From: Patescibacteria group bacterium
GTDB lineage: Bacteria > Patescibacteriota > Microgenomatia > UBA1406 > GWC2-37-13
Assembly: GCA_943356515.1 (NCBI GenBank)
Contig: CALRFM010000081.1
Coordinates: forward strand, 1 to 5,098
Length of the DNA stretch: 5,098 nt
Reading direction: 5' to 3'
The notes beneath the pieces were generated by a model, which searched no databases, was not told the DNA's origin, and was given only the letters and a program-made list of their open reading frames with translations. Shown piece after piece: positions 1-4,563 of the stretch (position 1 is the stretch's first letter; each line of letters starts with the position of its first letter). A program made the translations under genes and the position numbers.

Positions 1-213
1 TATAAGGGCAAACACTATTTGTAGATTTGAGATTATTTGCAATACTACGGCATTATTGGTGCTAAACGTCTTGTTCATATTGTTGGTTTGACGTGAAATT
101 ACAATGGTGTAAATCAGATACATTACTGCAAACAATAGAGCAAATACCTTAAAAAATAAGCCGACAAAACTACTGGAATCTGAGGATGTAAAAAGTTCTA
201 ATAAATTTTGCAT
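1..213 (-). CDS. Small two-helix membrane protein, 3' part missing
   Basis: An ORF not cut by any stop starts at ATG 213-211 and runs off the left edge, giving 71 visible residues. After a short polar Ser-rich N-terminus there is a hydrophobic helix at about residues 18-40, then a polar turn with the pattern RQTNNMNKTF (41-50), then a second hydrophobic stretch from about residue 53 to the edge. This helix, RQ...MNKTF turn, helix layout is what I recall for short uncharacterised Patescibacteria membrane proteins (DUF5657-like); I hold that assignment loosely. The start lies 13 bp after the stop of the upstream PH-domain gene, so the two are probably cotranscribed, although a TATAAT sits 6 nt before this ATG and could drive it alone. 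There is no Shine-Dalgarno motif at the usual distance. The function is unknown; it is likely an integral membrane protein. Confidence 0.7.
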   Translation of the reverse strand, partial: MQNLLELFTSSDSSSFVGLFFKVFALLFAVMYLIYTIVISRQTNNMNKTFSTNNAVVLQIISNLQIVFALI

Positions 214-219
214 AATAGT

Positions 220-225
220 ATTATA
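220..225 (-). promoter_or_regulatory. -10 box six bases before the start of the left-edge gene
   Basis: The minus strand reads TATAAT-ACTATT-ATG, a perfect -10 hexamer placed so that transcription would begin at or next to the A of the start codon. No convincing -35 box lies 16-18 bp upstream, and the motif overlaps the end of the preceding gene. It could be a weak internal promoter for a leaderless mRNA or a chance match in AT-rich DNA. Confidence 0.4.
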
Positions 226-226
226 A

Positions 227-787
227 CTACCCTTCATCTCCTCTTCCGCGATTTCGTTGCATAAGGGTATTAATAAGTTTTACCACATCTTGGGGACGTG
301 CGATATCTTCAAATTCAATATCCTGCTTGAATCCTTCTGTTTTGATAAACACGTCACCGAAATTTAATACTGATCCAAGAAATCCACCAACTTTAGTGGT
401 TATATCGCTCACTTGACGTATGGTCGTGACAGAAAATTCTTTATAAATAAGATGATAAAAATCCAAATCAATGATGCGCTCATTGGTAACAAGTCCAATG
501 GTAAAGTACCAAAGCAGATAATTCACCCATGCATAGCTGAAAATAAAGAAAAAGCCAAAAAGAGTTACCACAATGAGTTGATTTATAGTAAAAATATCTT
601 GGAGAAACGTGGTTATAAAGAACGTTAATAATAAGAGTATTACCGAATTGATGATCCATGGTATTTGGGTCATAAGAACCCTTCGTGCTATAAGGAGAAC
701 CTCTTCATCCTTATGTTGCGATGAGAAGCGCACATGGGCGTGAGGTGGTACGATTATTGGTTCAGAAGTATCTGTTGTTTCTGACAT
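227..787 (-). CDS. Membrane protein with bacterial PH domain (YdbS/DUF304-like)
   Basis: 186 residues. The cytoplasmic N-terminus (1-40) contains VPPHAHVRFSSQHKDEEVL, the usual lead-in of this family. Two adjacent transmembrane helices follow at about 42-63 and 70-97, joined by a very short loop. The rest (about 94-176) matches a bacterial PH domain (bPH_2, PF03703): the strand FTIGLVTNERIIDLD, then the conserved central part with VSDIT, GSVLNFGDVFIKTEG, and a closing helix RPQDVVKLINTL. The C-terminus is short and basic-acidic (QRNRGRGDEG). Family members sit in the inner membrane with the PH domain in the cytosol; their ligand and precise role are not established. A start at 787 gives the complete family N-terminus and has a TATAAT 8 nt upstream. 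It is followed after 13 bp by a second small membrane protein gene, probably the same operon. Confidence 0.88.
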   Translation of the reverse strand: MSETTDTSEPIIVPPHAHVRFSSQHKDEEVLLIARRVLMTQIPWIINSVILLLLTFFITTFLQDIFTINQLIVVTLFGFFFIFSYAWVNYLLWYFTIGLVTNERIIDLDFYHLIYKEFSVTTIRQVSDITTKVGGFLGSVLNFGDVFIKTEGFKQDIEFEDIARPQDVVKLINTLMQRNRGRGDEG

Positions 788-795
788 CTATGGTA

Positions 796-826
796 ATTAT
801 AACAAACCCCTTGCAACCGTGCACAA
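796..826 (-). promoter_or_regulatory. Promoter of the PH-domain gene, leaderless type
   Basis: On the minus strand TATAAT occupies 801-796 and is followed by eight bases before ATG 787, so a start site 7-8 nt after the -10 would give an mRNA with no leader. A partial -35 match TTGTGC (826-821) lies 19 bp upstream, longer than ideal. No Shine-Dalgarno motif is present. The promoter is interleaved with the plus-strand promoter of the 5S gene. Confidence 0.55.
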
Positions 827-839
827 GTGAGGTTATAAT
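811..839 (+). promoter_or_regulatory. Promoter of the 5S rRNA gene
   Basis: TTGCAA (811-816, four of six matches to TTGACA), a spacer of exactly 17 bp, then a perfect TATAAT (834-839). The predicted start site, 7-8 nt later at about 846-847, coincides with the 5' end of the 5S terminal helix inferred independently from base pairing. This agreement makes a dedicated promoter for the 5S gene likely. Confidence 0.75.
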
Positions 840-846
840 AGGAGCT

Positions 847-963
847 CTGGTTACTTGAGCGACTTGGAACCAACTCTTTCCATTCCGAACAGAGTCTTGA
901 AACAGGTCAGCGCCGATGATACTCGCTCCAAATCGGAGAACGGGGAAAGTAGGTCGTAGCCAG
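847..963 (+). rRNA. rrf: 5S ribosomal RNA
   Basis: About 117 nt, the usual 5S length. The terminal helix pairs CTGGTTAC (847-854) with GTAGCCAG (956-963), with one G-U pair. The conserved core is clear: CATTCCGAAC (881-890, family CAUNCCGAAC in loop C), TTGAAACAGGTCAGCGCCGATGATACT (positions 897-923, family GUGAAACNNNNNAGCGCCGAUGGUAGU), and a 3' part GGGGAAAGTAGGTCG. It is the 5S component of the large ribosomal subunit. No 23S or 16S sequence is visible on the plus strand on either side; the gene instead has its own promoter and is followed directly by eight T residues. It is therefore an isolated 5S gene rather than the tail of an rRNA operon, at least within this window. The exact ends are set by the helix and could differ by one to three bases. 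Confidence 0.95.
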
Positions 964-996
964 TTTTTTTTGTGCAATTTTTTATGAATTGCACAA
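964..996 (+). terminator. T-tract plus perfect hairpin after the 5S gene
   Basis: The 5S terminal helix is followed immediately by eight T residues (964-971), which could end transcription in the manner of an intrinsic terminator using that helix. Overlapping the tract is a perfect 10-bp stem, TTGTGCAATT (970-979) and AATTGCACAA (987-996), with a 7-nt loop. The second hairpin is not followed by T residues on either strand, so it may be a backup stop, a processing signal or a barrier to transcription from the convergent gene. The terminator role is inferred. Confidence 0.55.
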
Positions 997-1015
997 TCCC
1001 GACTTTACGTCGGGA
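997..1015. repeat. Short palindrome TCCCGAC/GTCGGGA
   Basis: A 7-bp stem, TCCCGAC (997-1003) and GTCGGGA (1009-1015), around the loop TTTAC. It lies between the ends of the convergent 5S gene and the gene ending at 1032. On the minus strand it would form 17 nt after that gene's stop, but no T-tract follows it, so it is not a classical terminator. The same CCCGAC/GTCGGG arms recur in reversed order at 1511-1529, which suggests a dispersed small repeat. Confidence 0.5.
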
Positions 1016-1031
1016 TGAAGGGGGATAACAT

Positions 1032-1652
1032 CTACAGCTCAAAAGATTCCTGAACCTCACCTGGTGAACTCTCTTTAAATATTACGTTTGTTGGTAATAC
1101 AAATTCACGCTCATCAACCGAGCCATCGACACAGGAATTAAGCACACTTGAAAGCATATCTCCCGACCCCCTTGCGCCTATACCACTAAGTCCCGGGATC
1201 ATTGAGGTAATCATGCTTGGTGACAAGAATGATGAATATGTTTGAAATAATCCTAAATATTGGCTGACGCCACAGATCTGTTGCCCAGAGCTTTCTCCCT
1301 CTTGCCAAATGTGCACACAATCATGTAACAGCACAATGTTTTTAATGCCATCTTTTTGAGTTATAGTTGCCGATACCTTACTATTTTGAATAAATACGTA
1401 AGCGGTCAACGCTTCATTACTATACTCACAGGTGCGAGGTTTTACGATATCAAATGACACGGGTTCTGATTTTTGTGGTACAGGAATAGATTCCTGATTT
1501 TCCGCAGTAGCTGTCGGGTTTCCCGACAGTAGACTTTCCGATCGGGTCGATGTAAGCATTCTTAATTGGTTAGGAAAGGCCATTTTTATATACACGACCA
1601 ATACAATTACGGCAATTGGAATGGCGATTATGATGCGCGGCAGATTGTGCAT
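1032..1652 (-). CDS. Membrane-anchored secreted protein of unknown function
   Basis: 206 residues that I cannot assign to a named family. A short N-terminus (MHNLPR) precedes one strongly hydrophobic helix at about 7-25, then a Ser/Thr/Pro/Gln-rich linker (about 33-66), so the protein is probably anchored in the membrane with its body outside. The folded part (about 67-206) starts with FDIVKPRTCEY and includes ALTAYVFIQNSKVSATIT and NIVLLHDCVHIWQEGESSG, alternating polar/nonpolar strands that resemble a small beta-sheet lipoprotein-like domain. Four cysteines (75, 112, 127, 174), all on the predicted outer side, could form two disulfides. A Gly/Ser/Met-rich middle (145-170) is likely flexible. 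The gene follows the DUF2130-type gene by 23 bp on the same strand. Its start carries the leader CATAACCT-ATG, shared with that neighbour. No Shine-Dalgarno site is seen. The secreted location is inferred from the helix only. Confidence 0.75.
   Translation of the reverse strand: MHNLPRIIIAIPIAVIVLVVYIKMAFPNQLRMLTSTRSESLLSGNPTATAENQESIPVPQKSEPVSFDIVKPRTCEYSNEALTAYVFIQNSKVSATITQKDGIKNIVLLHDCVHIWQEGESSGQQICGVSQYLGLFQTYSSFLSPSMITSMIPGLSGIGARGSGDMLSSVLNSCVDGSVDEREFVLPTNVIFKESSPGEVQESFEL
1511..1529. repeat. Perfect hairpin inside the secreted-protein gene
   Basis: CTGTCGGG (1511-1518) and CCCGACAG (1522-1529) form an 8-bp perfect stem with a 3-nt TTT loop. It lies in the codons for the linker SGNPTAT just after the membrane helix of the 1032-1652 gene, where extra residues would be tolerated. 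It shares its CCCGAC/GTCGGG arms, in the opposite order, with the palindrome at 997-1015. Confidence 0.55.
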
Positions 1653-1657
1653 AGGTT

Positions 1658-1663
1658 ATGATA
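1658..1663 (-). promoter_or_regulatory. Possible -10 box before the secreted-protein gene
   Basis: The minus strand reads TATCAT-AACCT-ATG. TATCAT matches five of six bases of the -10 consensus and stands five bases before the start, slightly close for a leaderless start. No good -35 box is visible, and the upstream gene ends only 23 bp away, so readthrough from that gene is at least as likely. Confidence 0.3.
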
Positions 1664-1675
1664 CCGTGAATTTAG

Positions 1676-2884
1676 CTAAAAAAGTTCGGGGTTATCTTTA
1701 GGCTCATCTAAAGATGCAATGCCTTTGGGGGATTCCAGCGATTTGCCCATAATGCTCTGCAAATCGCCATGCATTCCTACGGTGGTATCGAGGACTTTTC
1801 TCAGATTCTTTTCTTCCCGCGACCATTTCTGCCCAAACCATCTTCGTTCTTTTTCTATCTCAAGTTGCATGTTGGTGAATGCTTCAAGAATTGCCTCCAC
1901 CCTATGGCGAAATTCAATGCTCGTTACATATCCATAGAGAAGCTCCATTTTACCCGACTGACCCTGTTGTGCAGATTTTACACTTGCTATTTCCAACAAC
2001 TGAGTTCGGAGTGCATGCGCGATGCCGATTATGTAGGGAAAATTACACACCCACACTCCTTGCTCCATGCCAAAGTGTTCTATGTGTTGCGGGAGGATTT
2101 GTGACACCAACACCGCTATCTCTGCTTTTACTACTCGCTGATCTTCCTTTAATTTAGTGACCCACCCAATACTCCAACTTTTGGTGCGTTTCGTTTCCCA
2201 TATTATTTGGCCGCACACCATACCGCCACGGTTTTTTACGATTTGGATTATGTCGGCTCCATTTACTCCTTTGGGGACTTCTGTTATTTCGTCAAAGGGG
2301 AATTCTTTTTTCAGAAGTTCTTCTATAGCAAGCTCTAATACCTCTCCTTGCATCTGCTGAGAACTTTGCTCGAGCTTACGACGCAAGTCTTCGTTGGCTC
2401 GTATAGCATCTTGAAGCTTCTTCTCTTTTTCTAAATCTTTGAGTTTATATTCTTCTTGAAGCCTTTTTTGTTCCTGTTCACGAATTTTTTCTTGTTCTGC
2501 TGCAAATTCTTTTTGCATTTCCAGCTCCTTGGTACGATTCTCATCTTGAAGTTTGCGTGTAGATTTGGTAAGTTCCAAAAGTTGATCTTGAAGTTCTTTC
2601 TTTTGTTCTTTGAGCTCTTTAGATTCATTTTCCGTATCTTTGACTTTAAACTCCATGTCTTCCTTAATTTTGATGCGGAGTTTTGCTTCCAATTCTATGG
2701 CAGTTTTTTCTTTCTCTTCTGCGATTCTTTTTTTGGAAAGTTCTATAAGGCGTTCTCGCTCTTTAGTATTTTCAGATGTTATCTTTGCAATCTCTTGCTT
2801 ATATTTCTCATCTATCTGATGAGATATCGCTTCAGTCAAAGGTATTGATTGTTTACAGTTTGGGCATGTTATTGAGTCATTCAT
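1676..2884 (-). CDS. DUF2130 coiled-coil protein with nuclease-like core
   Basis: 402 residues. The N-terminus has a single zinc-binding half-knuckle CPNC (7-10) followed by SIPLTEAISHQIDEKY, typical of the family start. Residues about 20-178 are one long charged coiled coil rich in Glu, Lys, Arg and Gln. Residues about 180-345 match DUF2130 (PF09903): LELAIEELLKKEFPFDEI, then GADIIQIV (209-216), CGQIIWETKRTKSW (224-237) and WVTKLKEDQR. The pattern Asp211 ... Glu230-Thr-Lys232 resembles the D...ExK active site of PD-(D/E)XK nucleases; I infer a possible DNA-cleaving or DNA-binding role but the family has no firmly established function. The C-terminal part (340-380) is helical, and the tail is disordered and Pro/Asp-rich. 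The start at 2884 keeps the CPNC motif intact; a -10-like TATTAT lies 22 nt upstream and there is no Shine-Dalgarno motif. The secreted-protein gene follows 23 bp downstream. Confidence 0.88.
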   Translation of the reverse strand: MNDSITCPNCKQSIPLTEAISHQIDEKYKQEIAKITSENTKERERLIELSKKRIAEEKEKTAIELEAKLRIKIKEDMEFKVKDTENESKELKEQKKELQDQLLELTKSTRKLQDENRTKELEMQKEFAAEQEKIREQEQKRLQEEYKLKDLEKEKKLQDAIRANEDLRRKLEQSSQQMQGEVLELAIEELLKKEFPFDEITEVPKGVNGADIIQIVKNRGGMVCGQIIWETKRTKSWSIGWVTKLKEDQRVVKAEIAVLVSQILPQHIEHFGMEQGVWVCNFPYIIGIAHALRTQLLEIASVKSAQQGQSGKMELLYGYVTSIEFRHRVEAILEAFTNMQLEIEKERRWFGQKWSREEKNLRKVLDTTVGMHGDLQSIMGKSLESPKGIASLDEPKDNPELF

Positions 2885-2905
2885 AGGTTATGTACCATGT
2901 AGGAT

Positions 2906-2911
2906 ATAATA
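2906..2911 (-). promoter_or_regulatory. Possible -10 box of the DUF2130-type gene
   Basis: TATTAT on the minus strand (2911-2906) ends 21 bases before ATG 2884, which would leave a leader of about 15 nt ending in CATAACCT. No -35 box at 16-18 bp is convincing. This is the only good -10-like hexamer upstream of this gene, and the promoter would lie at the edge of the TTGTGG repeat cluster. Confidence 0.35.
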
Positions 2912-2950
2912 GAATGAGTAAAATGTGAAGGACTACGAGGGGGAGGGATG

Positions 2951-3311
2951 TTTGTGGTTTTTGTGGCACCATTTCAATTTTCCACAAATTTTTTGTTTAC
3001 ATTGTCCCAAAGCCCTTCCATCCACAACTGATTTCATGCTCCACAAATGGGGTATTTTAGTGTTTTGATCTTCTCAGATATCTTTCTTGTGGTGAATTTG
3101 TGGCTACGTTGTGGATGATTGTTAGAGGCAGTCTATAACACTGGTATATGTATTGAACCCACATACTTTTAATATTTTGTGGATCAGAATCGATGCTACT
3201 CGATCTTTTTCTTTAAATCTTTCAAATAACTATATCATTTCGTGTCGAAATATATCATATATGACAGGATTATGCTACTTTTAGACTGTCCTAAAGCCAT
3301 ATTACCACAAA
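2951..3311. other. Cluster of ten TTGTGG/CCACAA boxes, DnaA-box-like
   Basis: This part of the 466-bp gene-free stretch (2885-3350) holds TTGTGG on the plus strand at about 2952, 2961, 3087, 3098, 3109 and 3177, and CCACAA at 2982, 3022, 3041 and 3305. Several extend toward the DnaA box TTATCCACA: TTTTCCACA (2978-2986, one mismatch), TGTGGATGA (3110-3118, one mismatch as the reverse complement), TGTGGATCA (3178-3186, one mismatch) and CCATCCACA (3018-3026, two mismatches). The density is far above chance and no such boxes crowd the flanking genes. A DnaA-binding region, perhaps a replication origin or a DnaA titration site, is the leading reading; a multi-site operator for another regulator is the alternative. 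No dnaA or dnaN gene is in view. Confidence 0.5.
3205..3262. other. AT-rich stretch beside the box cluster
   Basis: A run of mostly A and T containing CTTTTTCTTTAAATC, then two copies of TATATCAT (3231-3238 and 3251-3258) that flank a small palindrome ATTTCG-TGT-CGAAAT (3237-3251). No gene, tRNA or terminator is seen here. If the neighbouring boxes are an origin, this is the natural candidate for the DNA-unwinding element; otherwise it is merely low-complexity intergenic DNA. Confidence 0.3.
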
Positions 3312-3350
3312 ATGCCGTAGACAAAAGGTGTAAGCAGTATTGACGATTAA

Positions 3351-4151
3351 CTAAAATGTAATTGTCGCATTAATATAAAATGCTCCAGAGCTTAATTCAG
3401 GAATAGAAGATAGAATACCATCTATTTCTGATAGTATTTGCTTTATTCTTTGTACATTGTATTCACCAATTCCATGAATGTTTAATTTATGGATTCCATA
3501 CTTCTTGTTTAATGTTATTTTGTCCAAAATTTCTTTCTTAATATCTTTTTTATCACGAGTTGCGCTTACAAACACTGCAAATGTATATTGAGTTACCATT
3601 ACTTCAAACTTTTCTAAAAACTTAAACCCTGAAAACTCAGACATTTTACACATTTCTTCATAGATTGGTTTAATTAATGAATTAAAATAACCTGCGCTAT
3701 AAAGATTGCTTATATTATTCCCCCGTTGGCCATATTTACTGACTAAATCAAACTTCAGATCTCTTACACTTTCACCTCTATCAAAAACTTCTTTTATGTA
3801 AATTGATGCTCTTAATATATCTAAATCAGATGGAAGAATTTTTCCTCTAAAATAGTCGATGATACTTCTAGATTGGTTTGATTTATCAATTTTGCTAAAA
3901 TCATCAAGCAGTACTTTAGCCTTATTTTCAATAATGAGACTGTCCTCTTTTAAAGTTTCTCTTAAAAATCCACCTATTAGTTCCTTTTCCTTTTTGGTAG
4001 CGTCTGCAATGTTGAGATTTATCGTTGTATTATTAGTTGTGTTATTTATATTTACTAAACCCTTAAGGGTATTATTGTTTAGAATGTTAACCTTGCGAAG
4101 CTTAGACGCATCAATCTTGATGAGACTTGAAAGTTTATCTAAGAAAGTCAT
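3351..4151 (-). CDS. Uncharacterised 266-residue protein of a two-gene unit
   Basis: I do not recognise the family. The N-terminus (1-20) is amphipathic (MTFLDKLSSLIKIDASKL). Residues 22-48 are a striking Asn/Thr-rich segment with NNNTLKGLVNINNTTNNTT, probably a beta hairpin or linker. Residues about 52-170 are predicted helical, with SIIDYFRGKILPSDLDILRA, then KYGQRGNNISNLYSAGYFN (139-157) and IKPIYEEM, the most motif-like part. Residues 178-200 look like a beta strand pair (FEVMVTQYTFAVFVSATRD). The C-terminal part (205-266) has KKYGIHKLNIHGIGEYNVQR. There are no membrane helices and no signal peptide, so it is likely cytoplasmic. It starts 8 bp after the stop of the 78-residue gene, so the two are almost certainly one operon. 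Base composition is clearly lower in G+C than in the 1032-2884 genes, which suggests recent acquisition. No Shine-Dalgarno motif precedes the ATG. Confidence 0.8.
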   Translation of the reverse strand: MTFLDKLSSLIKIDASKLRKVNILNNNTLKGLVNINNTTNNTTINLNIADATKKEKELIGGFLRETLKEDSLIIENKAKVLLDDFSKIDKSNQSRSIIDYFRGKILPSDLDILRASIYIKEVFDRGESVRDLKFDLVSKYGQRGNNISNLYSAGYFNSLIKPIYEEMCKMSEFSGFKFLEKFEVMVTQYTFAVFVSATRDKKDIKKEILDKITLNKKYGIHKLNIHGIGEYNVQRIKQILSEIDGILSSIPELSSGAFYINATITF

Positions 4152-4159
4152 AGGAAGAA

Positions 4160-4396
4160 TTATTTCCCAACTAACACATCACACAAGTTCATAAGAGAAA
4201 TAAGATCTGACTTAATGAAGATTTCTGAGCCTCTCTTAATTCCAGCAAAGTCTTTATACTCAACCTGCTGACCATCTGGAGCTAAAACTCTTTGATTTGG
4301 ATTATCTTTTTCAATAATAAAATCATCCTTATCAACGGATTTATTAAATACGTCAAGTATATAGTCTTTAGCGGATTTGTCGAATGTAATATCCAT
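4160..4396 (-). CDS. Uncharacterised 78-residue partner protein
   Basis: A small acidic protein without hydrophobic segments, and not recognised. The N-terminal half (1-20) is likely helical (FDKSAKDYILDVFNKS). Residues 26-63 look beta-rich and carry the most family-like pattern: FIIEKDNPNQRVLAPDGQQ, then EYKDFAGIKRGSEIFIKSD. A C-terminal helix (64-76, LISLMNLCDVLVG) follows. It is the first gene of a two-gene operon, 8 bp before the 266-residue gene, and shares that gene's low G+C. Small first gene, larger second gene, tight spacing and palindromes over the promoter are the arrangement seen in toxin-antitoxin and small defence modules, but no residue pattern here identifies it as such. The ATG at 4396 is preceded at 6 nt by TATTAT and has no Shine-Dalgarno motif. 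Confidence 0.75.
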   Translation of the reverse strand: MDITFDKSAKDYILDVFNKSVDKDDFIIEKDNPNQRVLAPDGQQVEYKDFAGIKRGSEIFIKSDLISLMNLCDVLVGK

Positions 4397-4444
4397 GTTT
4401 AAATAATATATTTTAACTATGTCACAATTCTAATTGTAAGTCAA
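4397..4444 (-). promoter_or_regulatory. Promoter region with two palindromes, two-gene unit
   Basis: Upstream of ATG 4396 the minus strand has TATTAT (4408-4403) six bases before the start, and an alternative pair TTGACT (4444-4439) with CATAGT (4421-4416) at 17 bp spacing. Two symmetric sequences overlap them: an imperfect 21-bp palindrome at 4397-4417 (eight of ten arms pair), and a perfect ACAATT-CT-AATTGT at 4424-4437. Both could be operators for autoregulation. AT-rich DNA produces palindromes easily, so the operator reading is an inference. Confidence 0.4.
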
Positions 4445-4563
4445 TCTTATTGAATAATTCTTATTAACTTAATATAACCTAAAATGATTAAGTAAATATT
4501 CTATTGGAAAAATATTATACAACAGTTTAATGAGAATCGTCTGAATATAATGCATTTCGATTC

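Noticed and set aside
413..628. Plus-strand ORF inside the PH-domain gene, and similar ones at 3859-4194 and 4550-4918
   Set aside because: Each lies opposite a better-supported minus-strand gene with domain or family signal, and shows no motif of its own.
851..1060. Minus-strand ORFs of about 70 codons across 762-1060
   Set aside because: They run antisense through the 5S rRNA gene and its terminator; their sequences are low in family-like features and are explained by the RNA gene.
1719..2848. Several plus-strand ORFs of 65-130 codons over the DUF2130-type gene
   Set aside because: They are reverse-strand shadows. The Phe/Leu-rich 130-codon one (2456-2848) simply mirrors the Glu/Lys coiled-coil codons.
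2941..3118. CRISPR-like array from the spaced TTGTGG/CCACAA words
   Set aside because: The repeated word is only six to nine bases, occurs in both orientations and at irregular spacing, so it is not a CRISPR array.
3263..3290. Hairpin GACAG...CTGTC downstream of the 266-residue gene as its terminator
   Set aside because: The stem is only five bp with an 18-nt loop and no T-tract on the minus strand; it does not meet terminator criteria.
2885..3350. tRNA or other structured RNA in the long gene-free stretch
   Set aside because: No TψC-loop pattern (GGTTCRA), no acceptor-stem pairing and no CCA-proximal structure was found on either strand.
4450..4478. Plus-strand promoter match TTGAAT, 17 bp, TATAAC
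   Set aside because: No gene follows on the plus strand within this window's AT-rich gap; the match is expected by chance in such DNA.
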